64,000 nucleotides of DNA from Agarophyton chilense. Lineage: Eukaryota > Rhodophyta > Florideophyceae > Gracilariales > Gracilariaceae. Shown piece by piece: positions 34,196 through 44,533 of the stretch (its first letter is position 1; every line of letters starts with the position of its first letter). A program made the position numbers and the translations under genes. Below the pieces are notes generated by a model that did not search any database, was not told where the DNA came from, and was given only the letters and a program-made list of their open reading frames with translations. The DNA lies in assembly GCA_030374765.1 (NCBI GenBank), contig JARGXX010000002.1:1-64000 (forward strand). The letters run 5' to 3'.

Positions 34196-36383
34196 CTACA
34201 AACGCGAAATATGCGTAATAGGCTTCCAAATATCCGCTCCAGGAGTAAAACCATTCCAACGGACGCGATACAGTAGTTCGTGTGATTCTTCGCCCTCTAC
34301 GTGATCTATAGTTTGTTCCATGACGTACTCCTTGGAATTTTCCAACACCACGGCGGATGGCGCGAGACTCCTGTCCACCTGTTTGTAACTCCTGGTACTA
34401 GGCCGGGAGAGTTCCATGCGGGATGGCACGACGTTATCGTTTTTTTGAATCTCCGGAGATGTTACTTGGGAACTCCCTGCCTTTTCAGGATTAATATGAG
34501 TAGTCTGCTGGGGTAGCTCAGGGTGCAGTTCTGCAACTACGGTGCTGCTTTCGGCTTCTGATTCCATACTCGTTAGATCTACTCTTACCCTTTTTTCTTC
34601 ACGTTCTGTGATCCCTCGGCCCTTCTTAGAGTTCTAAGCCACACGGGCCATCTTTTCCGAAGGTTTGGGCGAAGATGTATCCACCACTACTTGAAGTGTA
34701 TTTTCAAATTCTCCTTCGTCCCCACTGTTGGTTGACAAGCGCCATGGATCGGCGAATTGTATCCGGCTTGTAAGTTGGCCTTGAACGGGTAACGGCGCAT
34801 TTGTAGTCGGTTCGTTTGAACGGGTAACGACGCATTTGTAGTCGCTTCGGAACCAGATATGACCGGGCCAAAATTAAAACTATCCCTCTTGCCCTCAGGT
34901 ACTTTAGAGCGCTGGCTTGTGCCACGGAGCGTGTCCCGTCTCTTCGGAGAAATGCCGTCATTGATTACCGTTCCTGCACTCGGCCGGAGGTTACGGACCT
35001 TTTCAGAGTCGTGTGCCACTGGCAACGGGCTGTACTGTGTGTGAGTCTACGGGTTGCTCCCGATCTTGCTATTCTGCAATGCTTCCTCTCCTAGCTCCTT
35101 GGACTTTTGTGTTCGGTTCTGGTGCGGTCTCAACGCGATCGTGCGAAAATTGTTCGACGACTTTTCCTGGCTTCGGGACCACAGTGTCATTTGTGACGTC
35201 TATTACCCGGTAAGATCCAGATGCTACCGGGAGCAACTTGTGACGCGGTCCATTCTGCTTTTCAGGTCTTTGCACGCCAACAAAAGCGTATCCTACTACC
35301 TGGAGATTTGACACTTGTCTTTGCCTACGGACGTACTACTTACGTTTCTAACCAGCTAGCGTTTTCCCCAACTCCCGAGCTGCTTGCTGTGTTCTTGACT
35401 TTACGTCTTCTCTCCATTTCAGATGGTTCTTCGACGGTATCGGCTTCTCTTCGTCAACTTCGGGCAACATCAATGGAAACGGGGAGGGCTACGTGAGATC
35501 ACGAGATCGAATGGAGTCGCCTTTGTAGACGTATGCAAGTTCGTGTTGTACGCATAACAGAGTGTGTCGGTGTACATGTACCATTCCTTCGGGTGATCTT
35601 CGATGTAGTGGCGAAGAGCGGCTAGTAACGTGCGCGTGTAGCATTACACTTGACCATTACACTGAGGGTTGTAGGTTGTGGTGAACACTTTCTTCATGCC
35701 AATTATTCTGCACACATTTTGAAAGAACTTAGGAATAAACTGCTTCACATTATCTGATAACACAATCTTCTGCGGTCTGTATACATACACCGATTTTATG
35801 GGGAACGCTTGAGCTATTGCCGAGGCAGTTGTCCTTTCCGGCGGTACAGTACGTACGAGTTTCGAGAATCGATCGGTACTTCCCAATAGATAGCGTTATG
35901 TTCTTTTGGAACGAATTAGCTCTACAAGTATGTCGATACTAACGACCTGTAAAGGTGCCTTCGCCAGAAATAGGGTCATCTTCTTCCTCTTCTTATAGAG
36001 TTTAACGCGATTCATCGCGCACGTTCGGCATGGTCTCACCATCGCATGGCAGTCCATTGCCATGGTTGGCCAATTAGAGTCCCTCCTAAAATTCATGAAC
36101 AGTTTCGTTCCCCCTGGGTGTCCAGATAACTTTGCATAATGAGCTAAATAGAGTACACAACTTTCAAAGCGTGCGGACCCACGATATTATCATGATTCTC
36201 GACATGTCTAAGTAAGGTAACTCGTGAATCGAACGAAAAGGATAGATCCTCCCCCCCGCCAAGACGAGAGCTTTTTGCTGCAGAGAAATTATCGGTGAGA
36301 TGCTCAATAAGGAGCTCATTTATCGAGATATGGTCTAGTTTATCAGGCGGTTCCGTTCCGTGGATGGATATTAGAGGGTTCAA
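34196..36383 (-). pseudogene. Integrase with C-terminal chromodomain (Ty3/gypsy)
   Basis: Zinc-binding H2C2 remnants lie at about 36210-35990 (HVENHDN..., then RPCRTCAMNR). The DDE core follows with VVSIDI (first catalytic Asp) near 35930, VLSDNVKQF (second Asp) near 35760 and TTTYNPQCNGQ near 35650. The catalytic Glu region is lost in broken sequence. A chromodomain closes the protein at about 34310-34196, with YVMEQTIDHVEGE and LLYRVRWNGFTPGADIWKP, aromatic-cage-like residues included. Chromodomains direct chromovirus integration to marked chromatin. Several stops and shifts separate the pieces. Confidence 0.8.
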
Positions 36384-36548
36384 AGGGAATTTATATCCTT
36401 TTCTTCTTGATATGCGAGTTCCTCGTCATTGTTTTTCATCTTCATTGAGAAACACGGTATATCGTCATCGATTTCTTCGTCGATTTGTCCCAATTTATTC
36501 AATTGCGACAAAGCGTCTGCTTGGATGTTATCTATTTCTTTCTTGTAC

Positions 36549-37690
36549 TTAACTTTGAAATAGAATTATGATAGGCGCCGACACCATATTGTTAATCTCC
36601 CAGAAAAGTCCGTTATTTATTATAGCCATCGTAAGGATCAATGATCCGTATGGATGGTAAACTTTTCTCCCTGTAGGAATTGTCGTAAAGTAGTCAGGGC
36701 CCAAAATATTGCAATGCATTCCTTTTCTGAAATGGAGTAGTTCTTCTCTGCAACGTTTAGCGTTCATGACCAGTAACCGATTAGTTTTATTTGACCGTAC
36801 AAATGGTTCTGAAACAGGCCACATCCTACCTGATCCCCAATGAAGTATGTTTACTAGGAGTAAAAAAGGTCGAGTTTGGGTAATGCCAAGATTGGCATCG
36901 TAACAATACTCGTTTTCAGAGTCTCTAAGACTTCTTGTTTCGCCCATTCGAATTCTATGATCCGAACAGGTTGTTCTTTACGCAACAATGCGTTTAGTGG
37001 AGCAGCCACATGCGAGTAACGGGCTATGAATCGTCGATAGACGTTATATAATCCAAGAAAGGACGGCAGTTGTGTATCTGTAGATGGTGCTTGCGCTTTG
37101 TGGACAGAATCCGTTTGAGCTGTATGGATTGAAAGCTGACCGGGCTTAATTATGTGTCACAAGTACTTCACCGTATTATCGAACCATTCATACTTCTTAT
37201 ACATCAAGATTAAACTGGTTGTCTGCAGCGCTTTGAAGATCTTCTTCATATGTTGCAAATGGATTTCTATATGCTGTGAGAAGGTTATGTCGTCATCCAA
37301 GTACACTAAAAAAGTGTTCCACTTATACTTTGAGAGTAATATATCCAGAGCGCGTTAGAAAGTCGCGGGGCATTGCTTCGTTCAAATAGCATCCGCTTGA
37401 AACGGTACAATCCAGCGTGGCATACGAATGTAGTCTTATCCTGGTCTTTTCGGGTACAGGAACCTTCCAATAACCATTGTTGGCGTCAAGCGTGGTAAGC
37501 AGGTCTGCTTCGCCTATGCTATATATGCACTCGTCCATGCGAGGCAGCGGGTACGTATATCGTATAGTTACAGCATTAATTTTTTTGTAATCAATAAAAA
37601 ACCTTAAGGGACCGTCCGGTTTCGGTATTAAGACCACTGGTGAGACCCAAGAAGATTGAGCTGTTTCGATGATTCCTGCTTCCAACATCT
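36549..37690 (-). pseudogene. Reverse transcriptase and RNase H (Ty3/gypsy)
   Basis: RT begins near 37688 with GIIETAQSSWVSPVVLIPKPDG, then RFFIDYKKINAVT, YPLPRMDE and LTTLDANNGYWKVPV, where the catalytic Asp is kept in TTLDANNGYW. The YLDD box is encoded at 37303-37292 (VYLDDDITF), in a different frame from the first half. RNase H-like sequence follows at 36947-36549. At least one frameshift near 37360 and several stops make it non-functional. Confidence 0.85.
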
Positions 37691-38089
37691 TGGATACATT
37701 TTCTTCCTCAATCTGACGCGTTCTCGGGCCTGCTTCTTATGGTGGCTGAGAAATGGGACAAGATCCCGGAATAACATCGATGTGATGTTTTGTGGCGAAG
37801 ATGTCTCCTAGATTTCCACACCACATAGAGGCATAAATTTTCAACATTTGTTTGATTCTTTCCTGGTTTTGCTCGGGAGCGTGAGAAAGAGTGGGCTCCT
37901 CTACCAGCCGATCTTGGTCTTTCTGCGCTTCTGTAGTTTGCGACTCTAGAAAATTCCAGAACATTCTCTGGTTTTCTTGAGACATCCGTGAGCCCTAGCA
38001 CTTATACTGTAGAGTCATGAGTGGGAACCACTGTTTTCAGGTAACTATAAAGATGTCCATTTGATACTCGTTTGACATCCAAGTCGATC

Positions 38090-38430
38090 TCAGGGAAGTA
38101 CCAGACACCCAACCGATGTGCAAACGATGTCAATTATATGAGTGTAAAAGACAACCGGTGGTTCACTGTTAGATGTGCAATAATATATCCATGATATATA
38201 CTAAAGATATCTGTTAGATGTTCTATAGATGCCCTAAAAGCTGATGGCATCTTTCGGATATCCTATTGGATATCAATAGAATATCTAACGAATATGTCTT
38301 GAACATCCATCAGGTATCTCTTACACACAACATTTGGTTTTCATTTGGATGTCTACAGGACATCCTGGATGTCCAAATGACACTCTTGGGATGTATTTAA
38401 GATATCCGAAACTCAGATCTGTCGGATATG
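38090..38430. repeat. Stretch dense in GATATC / GATGTC hexamers
   Basis: Within the protease-RT interval an approximately 340-bp stretch repeats GATATC, GGATATC, GATGTC and ACATCC in both orientations, with a fold-back around 38338-38375 (CATTTGGATGTC...GGATGTCCAAATG). No coding frame passes through. It looks like a decayed simple-sequence or small fold-back insertion in the retrotransposon. Confidence 0.5.
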
Positions 38431-39030
38431 TGGAGGAGATCAATGTGGTTCATAGGGGTTGTGGGTGCGGCAGAGAAGCTGCAACAATCTGGTTCTTCGG
38501 TAAACAATAATCGTTATCAGTAAAGTTACTGAAAAATTCCAGAAAGGCTTAGACGGTTCGACTTTGACAATTCCATTCGCTGAAAGCAACCCTGGATGCT
38601 CGTACATAGCGGATACAGGCTGTATTACTACGAGAAGGTGTCGTTCTGTTTTGAGTTGTACCCAGATTTGGGATTGAGTCTTTAGTACTGTATGATTCGA
38701 AACGAAAATCTTCAGTAATGTACGACCACGAGCCAGCTCTTATTCCATGGAGAACGGAAGTGGAGTTGCTGTAGGGGCTCTCCGTAATGGTCTTCGCACT
38801 ATTGGCATCGTTAAGCCATCGTCCAGCGCGACTAGTCGTCCCCGGGGGCGGATTGCTTCAACGAGCTTGTCACAATAGTCACAGTCTAGTACATCCGGTG
38901 CAGCCTGCGAGTTGCCGACAATAAACCTCACATTCACTAAAAAGTGCCCGAGTCGAACGAGCAGTCTCACTGTTCCAAGTGTTCGCACTGCATTCATGTT
39001 AGCATTTCAGATATCTGGCAGCGAACCATA

Positions 39031-39312
39031 TCAGATTTGTTTCATATTTGCTGCTGATAGTTCGGAGATCCGAATAATGTTCGGTCTTGCCCCTGTGTCA
39101 AGGACGGTCAAGCCACGGATTGAGAAAGTCTTATCCGAGCCAATGTCTGCGTAAAATTTATAGTATCTCTCCTGCATCATCATAATGAAGTTCTTTCGTT
39201 TCGACAGACACACGTAGCGTCGCCATGGGCGTTTATGTTCACAGTCAAACTGTACTCGCTTTCCAACGGACAGATTCAATTTGCTAGACGGAATGTGATG
39301 AGTCCTCATCAA
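39031..39312 (-). pseudogene. Retroviral-type aspartic protease region (Ty3/gypsy)
   Basis: The 93-codon frame contains TVLDTGARPNIIR, the DTGA-type active-site loop of retropepsins, preceded by a stretch consistent with the first beta-hairpin. It lies between gag and RT as expected. The frame is open only locally. Confidence 0.65.
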
Positions 39313-40183
39313 GATCTTGGAACTCTAAACGTGTGAACAGGGAAACGAGTTCTCTCTGATCGGCACTACAGTGCGGCCTAGAAACGACCTGCTTGGTGTT
39401 TCCTCAATTAGTTTTCCGACTGATTGGTTTCCTTCGCTCTGGGCGCGTTACTCCCAAATTGTGGGTTTGACTGTGGTGCTTCAGGGTTCTGAACCCCTAG
39501 GGCTCCAGATTGAATTCCGGGGCTGTGGCTAAGCCAGTTCTATACTCTTCAGTGTTTACCAGCCGGCATTCGTTTTCTTTCCTCGTCCGAGAGGGCTTCG
39601 TAATTCTTCAGAACGTGCATTAAATACTTATCAGGAAGTGTTCAATCTGCCGACAGATGATGATGACGACCGTAAAACAGGTAGCATAGTAATGCCTTTC
39701 GGCTGGGTGCTGTCATTGGCTGGGATCGGTATGCAACCCGAGTTTCCAACCATCTGGGTTTGCTATTCTTGAACCCTCCTTCTGGGGAAACCCTTTATGC
39801 GCAATATACTGGGCGTGTGCCCTCCATAGCCATTGCGGCTTCTTCATTCTGTGTCTACAAATGAGGTAACTCGTCTGTCGGCACTTATGACTCCCGATAA
39901 TCTATCAAATAGACAGCGTTGTGCTTCCGTTGGTCATCATACCTACTGAAAAAGGACTCTCGGGAGTCTACAGGATATTCCTGATGTTATACATTGTGAG
40001 CGGACTTCGCGGTTTGTTTGCGTCGCTTCTCTGTCTTCGATAAACCAAGTTTTGTGGTGTAATGCGTATTTCCGCGAGCTCTCACTGCATCACCTTCAAC
40101 TTAAACAAAATCAACCAAGTTCAGAAATGAGGCTCTAGCATTCTTCTCTGGAAATCGAGCCCCTAGAGACTTGATATTGGGAT

Positions 40184-40660
40184 CTAGCACATCGATGAAC
40201 AACGTAACATTGTCTTCAGTTGAATGAAAGTTTCCAGAGCGAGTGGCGGTTTGTTAAGCCTTGAGCTGTATTCTGCTTCTCCTTCACTAGGTTTCTGGGT
40301 CACATTACGAAGATCCAGGATAAACTGTCGATCCGCGTTGGACGTCACATAGCTTTGCATTAAGTAACATAATGCCTCGGGCCAGGAGGTTACGCCTCCG
40401 TCGGTGGCTATTAAGGATGAGCAGACAGAACGATATTTCTCTGACGCAAAACCTACCAAGGTGTGGGGAAATGAAACCTAAGCCTGAGGTTGACTTATTT
40501 CTAGGGTATCCACGTCGACAACGATACGAGTAAGGAACTCGATGACGAGAATGGGGGGTTTTCCATCAAAGACTAGATCATTTATTCCAATCCTTAACAG
40601 CTTGATGTGGTTCTTAACTTTTGCTGTTTCGCGACTGGATCGGTTCTTTTCTCTCTTTTG
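40184..40660 (-). pseudogene. gag core, 3' part of the interrupted gag
   Basis: The minus strand from 40660 reads QKREKNRSSRET..., then HIKLLRIGINDLVFDG and FLTRIVVDVDTLEI, a stop near 40484, and continues in frame to SLIATDGGVTSWPEALCYLM and FILDLRNVTQKPSEGEAEY. The pattern of a short hydrophobic helix, a Trp-Pro motif and helix-rich sequence is that of a Ty3/gypsy gag. It starts exactly at the edge of the inserted DNA element. Confidence 0.6.
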
Positions 40661-40700
40661 TAGGCGTTACGTCAGTGTTCTCGGAATGCTAGTTCAGTGG
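40661..40700 (+). repeat. Left terminal inverted repeat of the 18.5-kb element
   Basis: Shares the block TTACGTC(A/T)GTGTTCTCGG and the following AATGCTAG with the reverse complement of 59106-59145. Homology does not continue inward or outward. Confidence 0.78.
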
Positions 40701-40787
40701 TCAAAAAAGGACGAATTGAAATGACCGAAAAACCCGTGAACTTATCCAAATTTGGAAGTGTTAATTTCCGAATATTTCCATTCGTTC

Positions 40788-40862
40788 ATTAGTGCTAGTT
40801 TGTATGGGAAGGAAAACTAGCACATATCTGCAGTTTTTCTAGTTTTGATGGAGGTAAAACTA
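40788..40862. repeat. Subterminal GCTAGTTT repeats
   Basis: Variants of GCTAGTTT occur in both orientations near the left end: GTGCTAGTTTG (~40792), AAAACTAGCAC (~40812), TTCTAGTTTT (~40837), TAAAACTAGCG (~40855). At the right end GTGCTAG, AACTAGCTA and GAACTAGCGC occur within 59040-59110. Clustered subterminal motifs of this kind are transposase-binding sites in CACTA-type elements; that role is inferred here. Confidence 0.5.
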
Positions 40863-41182
40863 GCGTGAATCTTTCTGTCGCCGCAGTTTAAAGGTAAAAG
40901 TAGAGAAGTGGTGCAGGAGCAGATTCAATCTTTGTGCGCTCTAGATTGACAGATTAGTAAAAACAACCGGTCCCAAAATGGACCTCAAAATAGAAATTGA
41001 ACATTTAGTACCATCCATATCAATCGCAATAGAATCGCAGCCCGACCTGGCAGACCTCACGTGCCTTGCGTTCTATATTATTCTCCACCGCCCTCCCCTG
41101 TCACGTGCCCTGTGTGCGCCATACTCTCTCTCCGTCTACGCCCCCTACCAACTTCTTTCCCACCACCTCTCCTCCACCCACC

Positions 41183-44100
41183 ATGCCTTCCTGCTGCTTC
41201 AACAGTTACTCCTTCTTCGCCCGAGAAATCCCCGCCCTCCAGCGGCACCAGAGAAGGTGCCCTCATCGCCTCTCCGCCAACAAGCGCTTCCTCTCCCCTG
41301 GCCGAAATGAACCCAACTTCCCCCCCCGCACAAAACGCCACAAGTCCACCTCACAACTCCCCCCTCATCCTCCTCCCTCACATCGCCCTTCCGACAACGT
41401 CCCTCTCGCACACCATGACTCCTACCTCCAAGACCAGCTCTCTCTCTCCCTCCACACCCAGGACGCCATCCACGTCGCCACTGCACCTCTCGGTTCCCCC
41501 TCCTCTCTCGCTCTCTCCCCCCTCCCTCCTTCCACTCCCCCCCTCGACAACCCCCACCTGGAGAAAATGGTCCTCTACATCTCCTCCATCGCCTCCAAGC
41601 TTGGACAACGAAAGGCTGACGAACTCATCACTCTCCTTAATGATCCCCACTTCTCCGAATCAACATTCCGGAACTCAGTCTCCTCCGCAAAGCAATGCCT
41701 CGAGCTCCAGGCAGACCTCTTCCACCAGAGAATCAGGTCCATTGGTTTCGCCCCCTCCACCATCTTCGATCCCCACAAACGCTTCTCCGCAACCCTCTTC
41801 CAGAAAGACGCAATCCATGTCCTCAAACAACAGCTCGCCCTCGCACACTTCAAGAACACCTTTTTCCACCCCATCTCCCAAACATCCGCCTCCGGCTCCC
41901 CCGCCTTCGCACACCCCATGGCAGCCACCCTCGGCTCAAAAGTCGTCCCCGCACTCAAGACCGCCATCATGCAGTCCACAAAAGATAACATCGTCTGGCA
42001 TCTCCCTCACTCCACCGGTATCGACTCCTTCATCGGCCTCGTCCAAATCTACTCCGACAAGTCCTCTACCTCTCTCAAATCTTCTTCCATCACCTCCTAC
42101 CCCCTCCACATCACCCTTCTCAACTTCTCCGACTCCTTTCGCCGCAAATGCATCTCCGACAATCTCACACTCCTCGGCTATCTTCCCACCTCCTTCACCC
42201 CAATCACTCCTTCTCCAGATGCAGATATCATCACTCATTCCTCCTCCATCCCCCGCCAAACAAAAATGGAACTCATACAGCAGACCATCTCCTCCCTCCT
42301 TCAACCTCTCTTCTCTTCCGCCCTCCCCGGTTTCCCCTTCCGCGACGCAGACGGCGTTCTTCGTCAATGCCACCCCATCATCGCCAGCTACTGCGCAGAC
42401 ATTCCCGAGGCAAAGGATATTCTCGCCATCTCCCACGGCACCCGCCCCCAGCACCCCTGCCAAAGATGCTCTGTCCCTCGCTCACAACTCCACCAACACT
42501 CTCACGCCCATCCCCCTCGATCTCTTCCCCTCACCCTTGCAGCCCGCAACAAACACTTCTCCCTCCTCAAGGACTCCGAAGCAGCTCTCCTCGCCCGCAA
42601 GCCAAGAGTCTCGCGCAACTTCAAGCAACAAGCTCTCCAAGCACTCCACTCCCTCTCCCTCGCAAAATACCCCTCCCTCTTCGAGTCTTACCCCCTTTTC
42701 AACATCACCCCCCTCCTCACCCCATACAACATCTTCCCCTTCGAACCCCTCCACAACTTCTACCTCGGCGTTTCCAAACTCATCAAGCTCGTCGCCATCG
42801 AACGTCTCAGATCAGAACACCTCTTCACCACCATCAGCTCCACAAACTCCCGCCGTTCCTTCCACTCCGTCCGCACCTCCATCCTCAAGCACTCCAACTT
42901 CATCCTCACCGCCATCGAAAATCATTCCCCAGCTACCGGCCTCCACATCGACTTCTCTACTTCCGAAAGCGGGCAGTCCCTCAACGGCTTCTTCACAACT
43001 GACGGCGTCCGCGGCATGCTAGAAGCAAAAGACTACCGCGCCCTCGACATGGTCTTCCCCTTCATCGGCGCCTTCTTCGACCGCTGCTGTGACGAAGCCA
43101 ATTCCGCTCCCATCACAACCGTCTTCTCCAAGTACACAGACCTCCTCCTCACCTCCATGTGCTACAACTCCGTCCCCGAATGGACCACTTCTCGTCTTGC
43201 CAAACTCGCCTCCCAAATCCATTCCTTCAAGCACAGAGCTGTCGATGTTCTCGGTCCATACCATACCTCCAACCTTGGCACCCTCAAATTCCACCTCCTC
43301 GATCACATCGTAGACGACATTCGACGCTTTGAGGGTCTCCACTTCAACGATGCAGGCATCTTCGAACAAGCCCATACCCTCTTCAAAGCACATTACTCCC
43401 GAACCTCCAAGCGCAGACCCACCGCGCACAACGAAACCATCCGTGCCATCGAACGCTCCGATGCCGTCAACAATTGGATTTCTCTCTCCGCTGATCCTTC
43501 CGTCACCTCATCCTCCCATGCCCCTCCTCCTCCCTTCCAAGCCCGCAAACCAGGTTTCGTCCGTGATGGCAAGCACACCTCCTTTTCCGATCTCATCACC
43601 GCTCACAAATTCCTTCGAGCAAACCCCCACTCAACAATCTCTTCCCTTCAGGACCTCTTCTCCCCAGACACTATCGCCATCATCTCACAGATTGGAACCC
43701 TCGCACTCCCCTCCTTCGTCACACTCACACTCGAAACACTAGCTCTCAACCAGGACTCCCCCACTCTCCGCCAAACCCGTCTCACATTCGTCAATTCCGC
43801 ATACGTCGTCGGCGGCTTCACCCCAACCCTAGACGACTACATCGCCGATCGAAACGAGCTCGCCGTCAAAGATCCCCCTCTCCCACTCATTCAACGTATC
43901 TTCGCTGCTCCCTCCTTCGGTCCCTCTAAAACCCCAAAGTTCTCCCACATCCTCGTTGCCGGTTCCAGCTTCTCCAACCCCACTCCCACCGCCTGGGTCT
44001 GCAAGCTCAACTCTCTTCTTCGCTTCACCACCCCTTCTTCCCCTTCCACTCATAACGAGTTCGCCTTCGTTCAGTTCCTCGAACTCGTTCCACCCCAGGA

Positions 44101-44446
44101 TCAAGTCGATGTCTCTCTCAATTGCATCTGCCTCCGATGGGCAACAGACGACGAACAAAACCACACCGCCCACCCCCTTCCTATCTCAAACACTTCCAAC
44201 TCCGACAACGTCTCCCCCTGGTTCGGCCTCGTACCATCCTCATCCATTCTCGGCCCCGTTCATGTACTTCGCCAAAACTACCCCGCACCCCCCTTCACCC
44301 CTCGATTGCACTGGCGCTTCCATCGATTTTACCTCAACAGATTCTACCGAGACCCAACTGCCAAGCCCTACTTCTCCAACACCACCACTGGTGGCACAAC
44401 ACCACCACTGGGTGGCACCCATAATAATACCTCCCAAGGCACATGA
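41183..44446 (+). CDS. Plavaka/CACTA-superfamily-like transposase
   Basis: 1087 aa from the first ATG (CCACCATGCC). N-terminus: Cys4/Cys5...His22...Cys26 could be a small zinc finger; then a Pro/Ser-rich ~140 aa. The core has the order typical of Plavaka-type transposases: a Tyr-Ser-Asp segment (D292, IYSDKSSTS), LLGYLP at 330-335, CADIPEAKD (D406), the zinc knuckle PCQRC (C426, C429), FEPLHNFYLGVSKL, and near the C-terminal side FHLLDHIVDDIRRFEG...FEQAHTLFKAHYSRTSKR (E728). I infer D292, D406 and E728 as RNase-H-fold catalytic candidates. It would cut and paste the element via the terminal repeats. The coding strand is unusually C-rich, so long shadow ORFs exist in other frames. The 3' end has two CCACCACTGG(G)TGG palindromes inside codons, and AATAAA follows. 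Confidence 0.78.
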   Translation: MPSCCFNSYSFFAREIPALQRHQRRCPHRLSANKRFLSPGRNEPNFPPRTKRHKSTSQLPPHPPPSHRPSDNVPLAHHDSYLQDQLSLSLHTQDAIHVATAPLGSPSSLALSPLPPSTPPLDNPHLEKMVLYISSIASKLGQRKADELITLLNDPHFSESTFRNSVSSAKQCLELQADLFHQRIRSIGFAPSTIFDPHKRFSATLFQKDAIHVLKQQLALAHFKNTFFHPISQTSASGSPAFAHPMAATLGSKVVPALKTAIMQSTKDNIVWHLPHSTGIDSFIGLVQIYSDKSSTSLKSSSITSYPLHITLLNFSDSFRRKCISDNLTLLGYLPTSFTPITPSPDADIITHSSSIPRQTKMELIQQTISSLLQPLFSSALPGFPFRDADGVLRQCHPIIASYCADIPEAKDILAISHGTRPQHPCQRCSVPRSQLHQHSHAHPPRSLPLTLAARNKHFSLLKDSEAALLARKPRVSRNFKQQALQALHSLSLAKYPSLFESYPLFNITPLLTPYNIFPFEPLHNFYLGVSKLIKLVAIERLRSEHLFTTISSTNSRRSFHSVRTSILKHSNFILTAIENHSPATGLHIDFSTSESGQSLNGFFTTDGVRGMLEAKDYRALDMVFPFIGAFFDRCCDEANSAPITTVFSKYTDLLLTSMCYNSVPEWTTSRLAKLASQIHSFKHRAVDVLGPYHTSNLGTLKFHLLDHIVDDIRRFEGLHFNDAGIFEQAHTLFKAHYSRTSKRRPTAHNETIRAIERSDAVNNWISLSADPSVTSSSHAPPPPFQARKPGFVRDGKHTSFSDLITAHKFLRANPHSTISSLQDLFSPDTIAIISQIGTLALPSFVTLTLETLALNQDSPTLRQTRLTFVNSAYVVGGFTPTLDDYIADRNELAVKDPPLPLIQRIFAAPSFGPSKTPKFSHILVAGSSFSNPTPTAWVCKLNSLLRFTTPSSPSTHNEFAFVQFLELVPPQDQVDVSLNCICLRWATDDEQNHTAHPLPISNTSNSDNVSPWFGLVPSSSILGPVHVLRQNYPAPPFTPRLHWRFHRFYLNRFYRDPTAKPYFSNTTTGGTTPPLGGTHNNTSQGT

Positions 44447-44449
44447 TCC

Positions 44450-44455
44450 AATAAA
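44450..44455 (+). terminator. Polyadenylation signal of the transposase gene
   Basis: AATAAA four bases after the stop codon (TGA at 44444-44446). Confidence 0.55.
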
Positions 44456-44533
44456 ATAGGCACCGCTGCTTTTCTTCCATAGCCGACCCCCATCTTGCTG
44501 CACCTCCTTACCCCCTTATCCCCCCGTACCTTA

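Noticed and set aside
40542-40724. 60-codon ORF spanning the left border
   Set aside because: It crosses the terminal inverted repeat. Its apparent match to the C-terminus of the 59097-59720 frame (VLGML) is just the shared 40-bp terminal repeat translated on both sides.
41061-43022. 653-codon plus-strand ORF rich in Ser, Pro and Thr
   Set aside because: It overlaps the transposase in another frame and has no domain; it is open because the transposase coding strand is extremely C-rich. The same applies to 42148-43002 and the minus-strand frames at 41575-42463.
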